A DNA stretch of 50,746 bases from Fidelibacterota bacterium (GCA_028718545.1 JAQULT010000006.1:1-50746); one strand, 5' to 3'. Shown: positions 26,041 through 35,463, counted from the stretch's first letter. Translations and numbers: made by a program. The notes: generated from the sequence alone by a model not told the origin.

Positions 26041-27498
26041 TCAGTAGATCTTCCGGGGATGCAGGAGATAATAGAATAAGATCAGTACGGAATATAATTC
26101 GAGCCTGCCCAGCAGCATAAAAAAGCTGAGCACGATCTTGGATGCGGGATCGAAGAAAGCGTAATTCTCAATTGCTCCCACCCGGGACAAACCGGGACCG
26201 ATATTGCTCAAAGTGGCAACCGATGCGGAAAAAGCGGTTACAATGTCATAACCCCGGAATGTCAGGAAAAGCGTGCCCGATGCAAAGATCATTAAAAAAA
26301 GGAGAATAAAAGCGATCACGTTCTTCAACATGTCGTCGCTGACTTTTTCATTGCCAAGTTTCAGGGTGAATTTGGCATTGGGATAGGTGGCCTTTTTTAT
26401 TTCTTTTACAATGAAATTCGTGCCGATCATCAGGCGGATCTGCTTCATGCCGCCGCCGGTGGAACCGGAACATCCGCCCGCAAACATCAGGAATATAAGT
26501 AAAATTCGGATGAACGCCGGCCAGAGTTCAAAGTTCGCCGTTACATAACCCGTTGTCGTCGTGATCGAGACCACCTGAAACGCGGCATAGCGCAGAGCGG
26601 TCCAAAAATTGTTTTCCGTCCCGGAAAAATAGATGCCCAATGCGGTTATCAGGATCGATACGAGGATCAGAAGGGAATAAAAACGCCATTCCCGGTTATG
26701 CAGGATCTCGCTGAAACGCCCTTTGATCAGACTGAAATGAAGAACAAAGCTGGTCCCGGCCAGAAACATGAATACCAGGATCACCATTTCAACGTACAAA
26801 CTGTGAAAGCCCGCAATGGAGGCATTGAGCGTTGAAAACCCGCCGGTGGCTAGCGTTCCGAATGTATGACAAAGGGCGGTATATAGATCCAGCCCTCCCA
26901 GCATCAGCAGCAGTGTTTCCGCCACGGTCAGCCCCAAATATATTCCCCAGAGGATCAGTGCGGTATTTTTTACCTTTGGGCTGATCTTCTCTTTGGTTGG
27001 ACCGGGGACTTCCGCACGGAAGAGCTGTGTAGAACTCAGACCCAGAGTCGGTAGAATAATAATGGCCAGCAAAATGATCCCCATGCCGCCCAGCCAGTGT
27101 GTAAAACTGCGCCAAAACAGCAATCCCCGGGGCGCGGCTTCAATATTCCTAAGCACCGTAGCTCCGGTAGTGGTAAAACCGGACATAGTTTCAAAAAAGC
27201 AATCAACAAAATTTGTTCCAAAAACTCCGCTGAACAAAAATGGCAGGGATCCGAAAAGCGCCGCGAACAACCATCCCAGAGATACGATAATAAATCCTTC
27301 ACGGGTACGCAGATTTTTCCCCGACCGCAAGAAGAATGCCAGCATAAAACCCGTAACCAGAGTAATCGCTATACTTTTAATAAATGCCATGGCATCTCCG
27401 GAACGGTAATAGAGCGAGAAGATCAGAGGAAAACACATGCTTGCCGCAATAATGATCAGCAGAATCCCCTGTATTTTAAATATGGCTCTCCAGTTCAT
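26041..27498 (-). CDS. trkH: Trk potassium transporter, membrane subunit
   Basis: A 485-residue K+ channel-like transporter. The four selectivity-filter loops are visible as SGFTTTGATV, TLATGGFSTLNAS, ITTTTGYVTANF and TLSNIGPGLS, each with the filter glycine. The conserved GGCSGSTGGGMK hinge region is present. It imports K+ with the ring-forming regulator TrkA, whose gene lies 18 bp upstream on the same strand. K+ uptake is a first response to osmotic stress. Confidence 0.96.
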   Translation of the reverse strand: MNWRAIFKIQGILLIIIAASMCFPLIFSLYYRSGDAMAFIKSIAITLVTGFMLAFFLRSGKNLRTREGFIIVSLGWLFAALFGSLPFLFSGVFGTNFVDCFFETMSGFTTTGATVLRNIEAAPRGLLFWRSFTHWLGGMGIILLAIIILPTLGLSSTQLFRAEVPGPTKEKISPKVKNTALILWGIYLGLTVAETLLLMLGGLDLYTALCHTFGTLATGGFSTLNASIAGFHSLYVEMVILVFMFLAGTSFVLHFSLIKGRFSEILHNREWRFYSLLILVSILITALGIYFSGTENNFWTALRYAAFQVVSITTTTGYVTANFELWPAFIRILLIFLMFAGGCSGSTGGGMKQIRLMIGTNFIVKEIKKATYPNAKFTLKLGNEKVSDDMLKNVIAFILLFLMIFASGTLFLTFRGYDIVTAFSASVATLSNIGPGLSRVGAIENYAFFDPASKIVLSFFMLLGRLELYSVLILFYYLLHPRKIY

Positions 27499-27516
27499 AT
27501 TCCGGAACCTTTATAT

Positions 27517-28863
27517 TCAGGCAAAGATCGTTTCAATCAGGCGTTTGGATTCGGGAAGGACAAAGATGATGGCGACATCTCCCAATAAGAGACGGTCTTC
27601 TCCATGCGGAATGATGACCTGCCCATCGCGGTAAATGACGCCGATGATCATTCCCTTGGGGAATTCGATCTCGTTCAGGGTTTTACCCAGGATAGGGAGT
27701 TCCTGCGAGATCTTGATCTTGACAGTTTCGGCATCAATATAGGGGACCGGCGAAACGGAAAGAATATCGCCTTTGCGGCAGTATTTCATGATCTCACCCA
27801 CAGCCAGCGATTCGGTTGAGAACACCGAATCGATCTCCTTGACCTGATTGATAATGGAGCTGATCGCAATATTGGAAATATTGCAGACGGCTTTAAAGGC
27901 TTTATGCTTCTTGGCCAGTACGGCCGATATGATGTTGTGCTCATCATCCGGAGTGACGCAAACGACAAAGGCGTCCTCCATATCCAGCTCGGCCAATACG
28001 CCCGGATTGGTCCCCGAACCTTTGATAATAAGGACATTGTCCAGTTCTTCGGTCAGGCGCTCGCATTCACGTTCATCTTCTTCAATGATGGTCACACGTT
28101 TTCCGTTTTTTTCCTGCAGTCTTGCCAGTTCCCGGCCGATGCGGTTACCGCCGTTGATGATCACTTTGCGGACCTTGATATGCGAGGCAAAATATAAGCT
28201 GATCAATTTATGCAGGGTATCGGATTTCCCGATGATATATAGCTTATCCCCGACCTGGAGACGGTCTTCGCCACCGGGGATGCGGACGATATTGCCTTTT
28301 TTGATAGCGATAACCCTGATCTTATTCCAGATCGCATCCTCTTGGGTTACTTCCTTTAACTTTTTATCTTTACCCGAAAAATCCTCGCCGACGACAATGC
28401 CAAAAACCCGGACATTTTCTTTTAAAAAGTGGATATGCTCAATGGTATCCGGTTCCGCGATTAGATCGACGATCTTATTAATGGTCAGCTGTTTGGAAGC
28501 CACAATACGGTCAATCCCGAAATCTTCAGGAGTATTGGGCGGACCCGGAAAATAATGATTCACATTTTCCACTTTGGCGATGGTCGTTGCGGAGCTGAGC
28601 TTTTTTACCAAACCGCAGGATACGATATTGACATTATCGTCATTGCTCAAAGCCAGAAACAGGTCGGCCTTTTCCACATTTGCATGACGAAGAATGCGGA
28701 TATCGGTTCCGCTTCCGGTAATAACAAATGCATCCAGGCTATCGTTCAGAAATTTTGCTTTCTTATCTGATTTTTCAATAACCGTAACGTCATGGTCTTC
28801 GCGGATCAGTTCTCCGGCAACCGCAGAACCCAGTTCGCCTCCGCCGACAATGACTATGTTCAT
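27517..28863 (-). CDS. trkA: Trk potassium transporter, regulatory subunit
   Basis: A 448-residue cytoplasmic protein with two tandem RCK modules. Each has a Rossmann NAD-binding motif, IVGGGELGSAVA at residue 4 and IINGGNRIGREL near 230, and each is followed by a TrkA-C domain. The double module is the classical TrkA form. It gates TrkH in response to nucleotides. It is the first gene of trkA-trkH and is divergent from the DUF1460 gene; the 278-bp region between them holds no further gene. Confidence 0.96.
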   Translation of the reverse strand: MNIVIVGGGELGSAVAGELIREDHDVTVIEKSDKKAKFLNDSLDAFVITGSGTDIRILRHANVEKADLFLALSNDDNVNIVSCGLVKKLSSATTIAKVENVNHYFPGPPNTPEDFGIDRIVASKQLTINKIVDLIAEPDTIEHIHFLKENVRVFGIVVGEDFSGKDKKLKEVTQEDAIWNKIRVIAIKKGNIVRIPGGEDRLQVGDKLYIIGKSDTLHKLISLYFASHIKVRKVIINGGNRIGRELARLQEKNGKRVTIIEEDERECERLTEELDNVLIIKGSGTNPGVLAELDMEDAFVVCVTPDDEHNIISAVLAKKHKAFKAVCNISNIAISSIINQVKEIDSVFSTESLAVGEIMKYCRKGDILSVSPVPYIDAETVKIKISQELPILGKTLNEIEFPKGMIIGVIYRDGQVIIPHGEDRLLLGDVAIIFVLPESKRLIETIFA

Positions 28864-29085
28864 GGTTTTATCCTTTCGTTATCGAAGTGCTGTCAGGGAT
28901 AGCGCGGCGTTTTCCCCGGGAATACGACCGTTTTGTTCTATGATCCATCCTTTTCATCGCTGAATGTTAAAAAAAAGCCTATCCAATTACAATGATTTTC
29001 TATCCTGCCGTCAAACCGAAAAAAGACCGGGCGGCAATATTGTTTTAAAGTCCTGCCTGTTCCGTATCCGGAAAAATTTTGTGTT

Positions 29086-29113
29086 TTGGCAAGAATAATA
29101 TCCGTTGTATCTT
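29086..29113 (+). promoter_or_regulatory. Possible promoter of the DUF1460 gene
   Basis: TTGGCA (29086-29091) and TATCTT (29108-29113) with a 16-bp spacer, 28 bp before the start codon. Moderate match to sigma-70. Confidence 0.4.
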
Positions 29114-29141
29114 TATCTGAAAAATAGATGAGGTGAAGATC

Positions 29142-30257
29142 TTGAAAATACCACGATTATTGATCTATACTCTGGTCATAATACTGACCCTTACGGCATG
29201 CGGTAAAAAACTCCCGGAACTGACCCCCGAACAGGCCCACGCCGCCGATACACTGGGCATTGACCGGGAAATACTGCGTGAACTCATGGCCAAGCCCCTA
29301 TATGAATTCAGCGAGCGCGATATCGATATTTATCTGCCCTACTTGCAGTATACCGTTCCGGATTTGCAGGAACGAATCCGGCATCTTGCCAGGAAAAATC
29401 TGGGGCAGCCCTACGATATCTATCTGCTGGGTGAATATCCTGTTGAGATATACGATGAGCAGCCGCTTTATAATCTTAAGGAAAGCGACTGTGTGGTCTT
29501 TGTGGAACATACCGTTTCTATGGCGCTGGCACGCGACTGGCAGAGTTTCTTTGCCATTTTGCAGCGATTGAGGTACATGGACGGAATTATCAGCTATACA
29601 ACCCGTAACCATTACGGCGAATATGACTGGCCGGAGAATAATACCTGGCTGGCCAAAGATATCAGTGCCCGGCTGGCGGGTGAACGTGTCGGTACCGATA
29701 CGACAAAAGTCAATAAAACAAATTTCTTTATGAAACGCGGCGTGCCTTACACCCTTCCGGAAGATTCCCTGATCTGGGCCTATATCCCCATCGAGATCAT
29801 GCCGGAAATGTTTGACAAGCTTCAAACGGGCGACATTGTCAATGTGGTGCGCGGTTACAAAAATCAAAAATGGGTCGGGCATTACGGCTTTGTGATGGTC
29901 GATGAGGACGGCGGTGTGAACTTTCTGCACTCAACAGCTCCTCAGGTGATTGAACAGGATTTCCCCGAACTGGTACAACTGCTGATGGCGGCAAATGCCG
30001 AAAAGGCGGAAAAGAACGCCGAATTGGAGCTCGTCAATGCGGAGATCAAGGCGCATAATGCGCTGTTCCCGGATTCCATGCGGGTCTATGAACCCTACCT
30101 TACCCAGACCCTGGGTTACCGCTTCCTGCGGATCAATGAAGATCCGCTCGGAAATCTTCTGGAAGACGGACAGGAATTACAGCTCCGGGTTGTGCCTGTT
30201 ACGCCGCAAGCGGTGAAAACAACAAAAAGGGATTCGGTCTTAAACGGATTAAAATAA
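29142..30257 (+). CDS. DUF1460 lipoprotein, amidase-like NlpC-fold protein
   Basis: A 371-residue lipoprotein. I place the start at the TTG at 29142, six bases after GAGGTG; the GTG at 29133 would lie inside that ribosome site. The signal peptide ends LTLTAC (Cys20). The body matches DUF1460, a papain/NlpC-like fold: the catalytic cysteine is in KESDCVVFVEHT and a histidine in VGHYGFVMV. Some characterised members are N-acetylmuramoyl-L-alanine amidases acting in peptidoglycan recycling. The C-terminal ~100 residues include a charged helix (AEKAEKNAELELVNAE). An AraC-type regulator follows 12 bp later. Confidence 0.85.
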   Translation: MKIPRLLIYTLVIILTLTACGKKLPELTPEQAHAADTLGIDREILRELMAKPLYEFSERDIDIYLPYLQYTVPDLQERIRHLARKNLGQPYDIYLLGEYPVEIYDEQPLYNLKESDCVVFVEHTVSMALARDWQSFFAILQRLRYMDGIISYTTRNHYGEYDWPENNTWLAKDISARLAGERVGTDTTKVNKTNFFMKRGVPYTLPEDSLIWAYIPIEIMPEMFDKLQTGDIVNVVRGYKNQKWVGHYGFVMVDEDGGVNFLHSTAPQVIEQDFPELVQLLMAANAEKAEKNAELELVNAEIKAHNALFPDSMRVYEPYLTQTLGYRFLRINEDPLGNLLEDGQELQLRVVPVTPQAVKTTKRDSVLNGLK

Positions 30258-30269
30258 CCCTCAGACAAC

Positions 30270-31373
30270 ATGTCACCTTTACATGACATTAATATTGCCA
30301 TTATGGCGATCGGCTTTGCGCATTCGTTGTATGCGGGGATCATGCTCTTGCTAAAGAAAAATGCCCGGCTGTCCGATCGGGTGCTGGCCGCCTGGCTCTT
30401 CTTTATTTCCCTGCAGATGCTCCTTTCCCTGTTCAACACCCGCTTCCCGGTCACGGCCTTTCCGTTCCTGCCCTTTATTTACGGACCCCTGCTCTATATT
30501 TATATCAATACCCTGATCCCAGAACATCCGCGCTTGCGTTACTACTATTCCACACTTGCAGTTCCCCTGATCGCCTTTTTTATTGTTTCACTCATCTACC
30601 GAAAGGAACCGGTGCTTGCCCTGGACAGTTTTCTCGTACAGGATTCCCTGCAGGCTCTGCGTCTATCCTATGCCATTCTTCTGATGGTCTCCTTTCTTGC
30701 CTATTCCATTCTGACCTTTATTAAACTGAATAAACATCGTATCAAGATCAGGGACCTGTATTCCTATACTTCCCAGAAGATCACCCTGGGCTGGGCGCTT
30801 TTTGTCTCCATTTCCTTTTTTGTGCTTTATGCCCTTCTCTTTATTATCGGACTGACCCGGGTCCTGGTACGGAATTTTCCGCTGGACCCTGTTCTGCTGG
30901 GCAATGTGATACTGGTGTTTTACGCCTTTGCCTTCAGTATTTTCGGGTATCAGCAGGACCGTATCTATCCCGAGAGCAGTAAAAAGAGCGGCGGCAAATA
31001 CGCCCGCAGCGGGTTGCGTCCGGAAGCGATGGATACCCTGAAACAAAAATTGCTGGATCTGATGGAAAAAGAACATCTGTACAGGGAGCCGGAACTGAGT
31101 ATTTTGGATGTCTCAAATAAACTGCATGTACCGCGGCATCATGTTACGCAGGTGCTGAATGAAAAACTCGGGAAAAATTTTTACACCTTTATTAACGGCT
31201 ACCGGGTTGAAGAAGCCAAGACCTTACTGAAAGACCCGAAGAATGATGTTCTGACCGTTCTGGCCATCGGTTATGATGCCGGGTTTAACTCTAAATCCTC
31301 GTTCAATACGCTTTTTAAAGAATCTGTCGGCGTAACCCCCTCAGAATACCGCAAAAGGTCTGTGGGTGCTTAA
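30270..31373 (+). CDS. Membrane-anchored AraC-family regulator
   Basis: A 367-residue protein. Residues 1 to about 235 contain roughly seven hydrophobic helices, followed by a linker and a C-terminal AraC-type double helix-turn-helix (about 265-367) ending with the family signature GFNSKSSFNTLFKESVGVTPSEYRK. This seven-helix plus AraC layout occurs in Bacteroidota and relatives and suggests sensing of a membrane or extracellular signal. It is probably co-transcribed with the DUF1460 lipoprotein (12-bp gap). The target is unknown. Confidence 0.88.
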   Translation: MSPLHDINIAIMAIGFAHSLYAGIMLLLKKNARLSDRVLAAWLFFISLQMLLSLFNTRFPVTAFPFLPFIYGPLLYIYINTLIPEHPRLRYYYSTLAVPLIAFFIVSLIYRKEPVLALDSFLVQDSLQALRLSYAILLMVSFLAYSILTFIKLNKHRIKIRDLYSYTSQKITLGWALFVSISFFVLYALLFIIGLTRVLVRNFPLDPVLLGNVILVFYAFAFSIFGYQQDRIYPESSKKSGGKYARSGLRPEAMDTLKQKLLDLMEKEHLYREPELSILDVSNKLHVPRHHVTQVLNEKLGKNFYTFINGYRVEEAKTLLKDPKNDVLTVLAIGYDAGFNSKSSFNTLFKESVGVTPSEYRKRSVGA

Positions 31374-31416
31374 TATATCTCAAATTACCGGAAATACTTC
31401 AATTGCGCAAGGCAGC

Positions 31417-32655
31417 TTACTGACCTGCAACGGTCTTTAGAGCTGCGCTTCGCCGATCAATGAATTCGCGGATCAAAAATACCGTCTGTTCCAGCACATC
31501 CCAGTCCAGGGTTTTCGCAATATCGTCCGGATGGTGATAGGGCTGTTCTCCGCCGGAACTGTAGAGAAAAATGGCCCTTAGGCCCCGTTTTGTAAAAGGG
31601 TAATGATCGCTGTTCGGACTGTTGTCCCGGATCCGGCATTCTCCAAAGTCCAGAGTCTCACAGATTTCCTGCAGGATCGCAGCTTCTTTGGGGCAGGCGG
31701 CGCCGTTTACCATGCCGTATCCCTTGTGTCCCGAACCTACCATGTCCAGGTTGATCAGGCAGATAACACGTTCCGGATCATAGCGCGGCGAAGCCGCAAA
31801 ATGTTCCGCGCCCAGCAATCCCTGTTCTTCGCCGGTCAGCAGACACACCAGCAGGGAACAGGCCGGCGGATCTTCTGCGTAATGGCGGGCAAGTGCCATC
31901 AAAACTGCCGTTCCACTGGCATTGTCGTTGGCGCCGGGATAATAAATCGTCCCCAGATCACCCATGTGATCGTAATGTGCGGTCAGCATGATCAGCGAGT
32001 CGCTGCTGCCGGGGATCAGCGCGATAATATTATGACTGCGCAGTTTTTTATAGGCACTGCGGTGAGCAACCACAAGTTCCTTCGGGCTTTCTTCCAGCAG
32101 GGATGCACGGATCTGCAGAGCGGCCGTATAATAACGTTTGTCCTGCTTGCTCTGCAGAATGTCTTCTTCGGGGAAGAGCAGCAAAGCGGATCTCTTTTGT
32201 CCGTCACGGGTCTGCATAATATGGCGACGCACTGCCGAAACACTGAAAAGGTCCAGGGAGTCCTGCAGTATTTTCAGTGTATCTTCACCGTATATCTCCA
32301 TATTCTCCGGGCAAAAGTGTCCATGGAAAGAGGCACTGTAGGGGTGCGGAATAAAATCATAACCCGGCCGCAGGGTGTCGCCGTTCAGAACGCAGAGCGG
32401 CGTTTCCAGGGTGACGTTGATGGTATAAGGCACCGTTTGCCGAAAAACCCGGATACCGCAGTCTTTCAGCTGGCGGACAATATAGCGTTCCGCATGAAAG
32501 ATCCCGCCGGCGGCATAACTCCGGCCGCGGCACTTTTCCGAGCTCAGGTAACGGATATCCTGCTGTAAATCTTCCCGCAGGTTTTCAGCGGCTACCGTAC
32601 AAACGCTGCTCAACAGCATCAAGAGGTATAATTTGCGTAAGATCGGGGATTTCAT
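31417..32655 (-). CDS. Secreted M28-family zinc aminopeptidase
   Basis: A 412-residue exported peptidase starting MKSPILRKLYLLM, with a strong AAGGAG site. The signal peptide ends near CTVAAE. The M28 two-zinc site is complete: LTAHYDH, PGANDNASG (bridging Asp), LTGEEQGLLG (catalytic and ligand Glu), INLDMVG and NSDHYPF. It cleaves N-terminal amino acids from peptides in the periplasm or outside. The ~100 residues before the catalytic domain may include a PA-like insert. It is divergent from tRNA-Glu. Confidence 0.92.
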   Translation of the reverse strand: MKSPILRKLYLLMLLSSVCTVAAENLREDLQQDIRYLSSEKCRGRSYAAGGIFHAERYIVRQLKDCGIRVFRQTVPYTINVTLETPLCVLNGDTLRPGYDFIPHPYSASFHGHFCPENMEIYGEDTLKILQDSLDLFSVSAVRRHIMQTRDGQKRSALLLFPEEDILQSKQDKRYYTAALQIRASLLEESPKELVVAHRSAYKKLRSHNIIALIPGSSDSLIMLTAHYDHMGDLGTIYYPGANDNASGTAVLMALARHYAEDPPACSLLVCLLTGEEQGLLGAEHFAASPRYDPERVICLINLDMVGSGHKGYGMVNGAACPKEAAILQEICETLDFGECRIRDNSPNSDHYPFTKRGLRAIFLYSSGGEQPYHHPDDIAKTLDWDVLEQTVFLIREFIDRRSAALKTVAGQ

Positions 32656-32685
32656 TCCATTCTCCTTAAAAAGATGAAAAATAAC

Positions 32686-32714
32686 TTGCCTCTCTATGCA
32701 AAACATTTTATAAT
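32686..32714 (+). promoter_or_regulatory. tRNA-Glu promoter
   Basis: TTGCCT (32686-32691) and a perfect TATAAT (32709-32714) separated by 17 bp. Initiation would fall about 10 nt before the tRNA 5' end. Confidence 0.8.
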
Positions 32715-32731
32715 TTCGGGCTTTGACATCT

Positions 32732-32803
32732 GTCCCCTTCGTTCAGTGGTCAGGACTCAGGATTTTCATTCCTGCAACAGGGGTTCGAATCCCCTAGGGG
32801 ATA
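32732..32803 (+). tRNA. tRNA-Glu (anticodon TTC)
   Basis: A full cloverleaf is readable: acceptor GTCCCCT/AGGGGAT, D stem GTTC/GGAC, anticodon stem CAGGA/TCCTG with loop TTTTCAT (anticodon TTC), and T arm AGGGG-TTCGAAT-CCCCT. The discriminator is A and CCA is not encoded. The first acceptor pair is G-U rather than the usual G-C. A promoter precedes it and an intrinsic terminator follows, so it is a single-gene transcript. Confidence 0.97.
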
Positions 32804-32804
32804 C

Positions 32805-32835
32805 AACACCCCGCCGATGGCGGGGTGTTCCTTTA
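32805..32835 (+). terminator. Intrinsic terminator of tRNA-Glu
   Basis: An 11-bp perfect stem AACACCCCGCC/GGCGGGGTGTT (32805-32815 and 32819-32829) with loop GAT, followed by CCTTTAT. Confidence 0.88.
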
Positions 32836-32846
32836 TATGCCGCTTT

Positions 32847-33182
32847 TTAATGATCGCAGGGATTGGCGCCGCTTTCCAGCGTTCCATCCAGCCATTCGCG
32901 GACAATACAGGCCGGATCGCCGGCGGGGGCTCCCAGTACCACTTCAATGCCATATTGTCTAAACAGCTGCTGAGCATGCATTCCCATACCACCGGTGATG
33001 ATCACCCCGGCTTTTTGCTCCGAGAGCCACTTGGGCAGGACACCCGGTTCATGCGGCGGCGGTGTCACATCCTCACTGCGCAGAATATTCTTATCCTTAT
33101 CCGTATGAAAAAGCCGGAATTGCTCGCAATGTCCGAAATGCTGTGATAAACGTCCTCCGTTTACCGGTACTGCTATGATCAT
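32847..33182 (-). CDS. NifX/NifB-C-domain protein (dinitrogenase Fe-Mo cofactor family), copy 2
   Basis: A 111-residue protein. I place the start at MIIAVPVNGG because AGGAG is six bases upstream; the ATG at 33188 directly abuts that site. It has the NifX/NifB C-terminal RNase H-like fold, with SQHFGHCEQF near residue 12 and GGMGMHAQQLF near 65, and a C-terminal CDH. Members bind iron-sulfur or Mo/Cu-sulfur clusters, including the Desulfovibrio 'orange protein'. It is the last gene of the MinD/NifX operon, 97 bp after the other NifX-family gene. No nitrogenase genes are present. Confidence 0.87.
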   Translation of the reverse strand: MIIAVPVNGGRLSQHFGHCEQFRLFHTDKDKNILRSEDVTPPPHEPGVLPKWLSEQKAGVIITGGMGMHAQQLFRQYGIEVVLGAPAGDPACIVREWLDGTLESGANPCDH

Positions 33183-33279
33183 TTCCATCTCCTATACTTT
33201 TTTTTATTGTTGTGCCTCTTATCGAGAAAACTTACAGGTTCTTCCGATCTTTTACAAGCGCGGATTTCTCTTCCTTCGG

Positions 33280-33618
33280 TTAAAACAGCGGCAGTTTTCC
33301 GGATCTGAAAGCTTCGTAAGCTTCCCGGATGTTCATGGATACGGCACCCGCATAGACTTTAATACCGGCGCGGCTCAGAACTCCCGCGGCATTCCCGCCC
33401 GGTCCGTTTCCCGTGATCAGTACGGAAACCTTTTCATCCAGCAGGCGCTGAGCTGTCCGCGGTCCGGCGCCATGCGCTTCATTTTCGGCATCCCGGTTAT
33501 CAATGATGGACAATTTGTCGTTTTCTTCGTCATACAGTAAAAAATACGCACTTCGTCCGAATCGCGGGTCGATGGGATCTTCCCATCCTTTTCCTTTTGC
33601 ACTAAAGGCAATTTTCAT
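33280..33618 (-). CDS. NifX/NifB-C-domain protein, copy 1
   Basis: A 112-residue member of the same cluster-binding family. It has IDPRFGRSAYF near the N-terminus and VLITGNGPGGNAAGVL in the middle; the latter is the GNGP/NAF-type motif of small orange-protein relatives. The ATG overlaps the stop of the MinD ATPase upstream (ATGA), so the two are co-translated. It is not closely similar to copy 2, suggesting a pair with separate roles, such as cluster carrier and acceptor. Confidence 0.88.
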   Translation of the reverse strand: MKIAFSAKGKGWEDPIDPRFGRSAYFLLYDEENDKLSIIDNRDAENEAHGAGPRTAQRLLDEKVSVLITGNGPGGNAAGVLSRAGIKVYAGAVSMNIREAYEAFRSGKLPLF

Positions 33619-34511
33619 TTTATTTCCTTTCCTTTTTCATTTAATATCTCAATGATCTTTTTCCAGCTTTTTTCAAGCAATTTTCCACTCTCTATGGCGG
33701 GTTCTTCCACCATACTTTTTCCACGTACCATAGCATCGGTGATGCGCAGATCGTAGGGCAGTTCCGCCAGCAGGCCAATGTTTTTCTCTTTTAAAAATTC
33801 CAGGATCTTATCTCTGTTCCGGATGTTCAGATCCGCTTTATTAATAATGCAGCCGGCAGGGATCCTGAAGCGCTCCACCACACTGTAAACACGTTCCAGG
33901 TCATGAAGTCCGGACAGTGTCGGTTCCGTGACCAGCACGGCGTAGGAAGCTCCGGAAAGCGAAGAGATCACCGGACAGCCTATACCGGGCGAACCGTCGA
34001 CCAGAACATAGTTTTTATTCGTGGCTTCCGCAAGTTTCACCGCTTCCTGCTTGACCCTGGCCACCAGTTTGCCGGAATTTTCGGCTCCGACATTCATTCG
34101 GGCATGGATCATTTCGGCTCCGGTCCTGATCCGGGACAGGTACCAGTATCCCACGTGATTTTCAATATTGCTTATAGCATTGACGGGACAAACCCTTGCG
34201 CAGTAACCGCAGCCCTCGCAATCAAGTTCTTTCACGTGATAGCTTTCCTTGATAATATCGATGGCATCGAACCTGCAGACCTCCGCGCATTTCCCGCAGC
34301 GGATGCAGGTTTCCGGATCGATCCGGGCCAGTTCCCCGCTGTAAAAGTCATGCTGATCGCGATAATCCGGATCCAGAAAAACGTGCATATCCGCAGCATC
34401 CACATCGCAGTCTGCAACCACCAGATCCGTATTCCCCAGGACGGCAAAGGAAGCCGTCACGGAGGTTTTGCCGGTCCCGCCTTTTCCGGATATTACCACT
34501 ATCTCTTTCAT
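33615..34511 (-). CDS. MinD-superfamily ATPase with ferredoxin insert (2)
   Basis: A 298-residue protein from MKEIVVISGKGGTGKTS; the long upstream frame to 34691 is rejected. It has the deviant Walker A GKGGTGKTS and an inserted two-[4Fe-4S] ferredoxin domain at about residues 60-110 with CIRCGKCAEVC and CEGCGYCARVC. The MinD-like switch region is VDGSPGIGCPV. Such ATPases with ferredoxin inserts are found with NifX-family proteins in the anaerobe-specific orange protein complex. It overlaps both neighbours by 4 bp. Confidence 0.92.
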   Translation of the reverse strand: MKEIVVISGKGGTGKTSVTASFAVLGNTDLVVADCDVDAADMHVFLDPDYRDQHDFYSGELARIDPETCIRCGKCAEVCRFDAIDIIKESYHVKELDCEGCGYCARVCPVNAISNIENHVGYWYLSRIRTGAEMIHARMNVGAENSGKLVARVKQEAVKLAEATNKNYVLVDGSPGIGCPVISSLSGASYAVLVTEPTLSGLHDLERVYSVVERFRIPAGCIINKADLNIRNRDKILEFLKEKNIGLLAELPYDLRITDAMVRGKSMVEEPAIESGKLLEKSWKKIIEILNEKGKEIK

Positions 34512-35389
34512 TGACGGCCCTTTTCCGTATTTGCGGTTGCGCTTGCGATACCTAGTGTCCGGATAATATCTTCCAGTGCATTGCGGATCTCCGGAAAATT
34601 TTGATATAGCAATTTTCCCTCGGCATAATACTCCGCAATGCGGCGCTGCTGCGGAATGCGGGCTATTAACGGGATATGTTCTTTCCGGCAATAGACTTCC
34701 ACATCGCCGTTGCCGATCCCGTCGCGATTCAACACTACGCCGAAATCCTTTCTCAACTCACGCACAGTATCGACTGCCAGTTCTAAGTCATAGAGCCCGA
34801 CCGGAGTGGGCTCCGTGACAAGGATGATATAATCGGCGTCTTTAACCGCTTCGATCATGGGACATGAGGTCCCGGGCGGAGCATCGTAGATCCGCAGGAT
34901 ATCAGCGGAAAAATGTTCGTCGATATAGTGTATCGCTCCTTCGATCAGCGGAACGGCCTGCTCTTCACCGATATCCAAAATGCCCTCTATAAAATCCAGA
35001 GATTTACGGGAAAAATGCCGAATCAAGCCTGTTCTTTTTGCCTTCATCGGCAGGGCACCCACCGGGCACAATTCCGAACAGGCGTAGCAGGAATGGCAAA
35101 GCTGCGGGAAAACCAGAATTTCATCTGCGATGCGAGTGATCGCATTAAAATTGCAGACCTCGCGGCAGCGGTTACAGAGCGTACAGGTATTCCGCTGCCA
35201 TTCCGGGATCATGGTGTTGAAGGTCTCTTCATAAATTTTATTTCCGGCGATAAAGAGGCCGGAATTGGGTTCTTCCACATCCAGGTCCGCCAACACCACA
35301 TTTCGGTATTCCGATAAATACACGGCAAGATTACTTGCCAGGGTTGTTTTCCCGGTCCCACCTTTACCGCTCGCAATACTGATTTTCAT
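34508..35389 (-). CDS. MinD-superfamily ATPase with ferredoxin insert (1)
   Basis: A 293-residue paralogue of the next gene, starting MKISIASGKGGTGKTT. The TTG at 35395 is a poorer start. The ferredoxin insert carries CTLCNRCREVC and CHSCYACSELC, predicting two [4Fe-4S] clusters, and DAPPGTSCP is the switch region. Two tandem copies, each with the insert, match the layout of the Desulfovibrio orange-protein operon and related anaerobe clusters. The pair may form a heterodimer. The role, whether cluster insertion, redox sensing or division, is unsettled. Confidence 0.92.
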   Translation of the reverse strand: MKISIASGKGGTGKTTLASNLAVYLSEYRNVVLADLDVEEPNSGLFIAGNKIYEETFNTMIPEWQRNTCTLCNRCREVCNFNAITRIADEILVFPQLCHSCYACSELCPVGALPMKAKRTGLIRHFSRKSLDFIEGILDIGEEQAVPLIEGAIHYIDEHFSADILRIYDAPPGTSCPMIEAVKDADYIILVTEPTPVGLYDLELAVDTVRELRKDFGVVLNRDGIGNGDVEVYCRKEHIPLIARIPQQRRIAEYYAEGKLLYQNFPEIRNALEDIIRTLGIASATANTEKGRQ

Positions 35390-35463
35390 GTACAAATTTC
35401 CCGTTGCCGGCCGATATCAACTGCAATCTTTGTCAGTATGTTCTGCCGTTTTGTTTAGGGGCT

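Noticed and set aside
31603-32568. 321-codon plus-strand frame
   Set aside because: Antisense to the M28 peptidase, whose zinc motifs are complete.
32750-32992. 80-codon minus-strand frame
   Set aside because: Runs across tRNA-Glu and its terminator and overlaps the NifX-family gene in another frame.
32847-33618. Nitrogen-fixation genes
   Set aside because: NifX-family domains only; no nifH, nifD, nifK or true nifB. The context is an orange-protein-like cluster.
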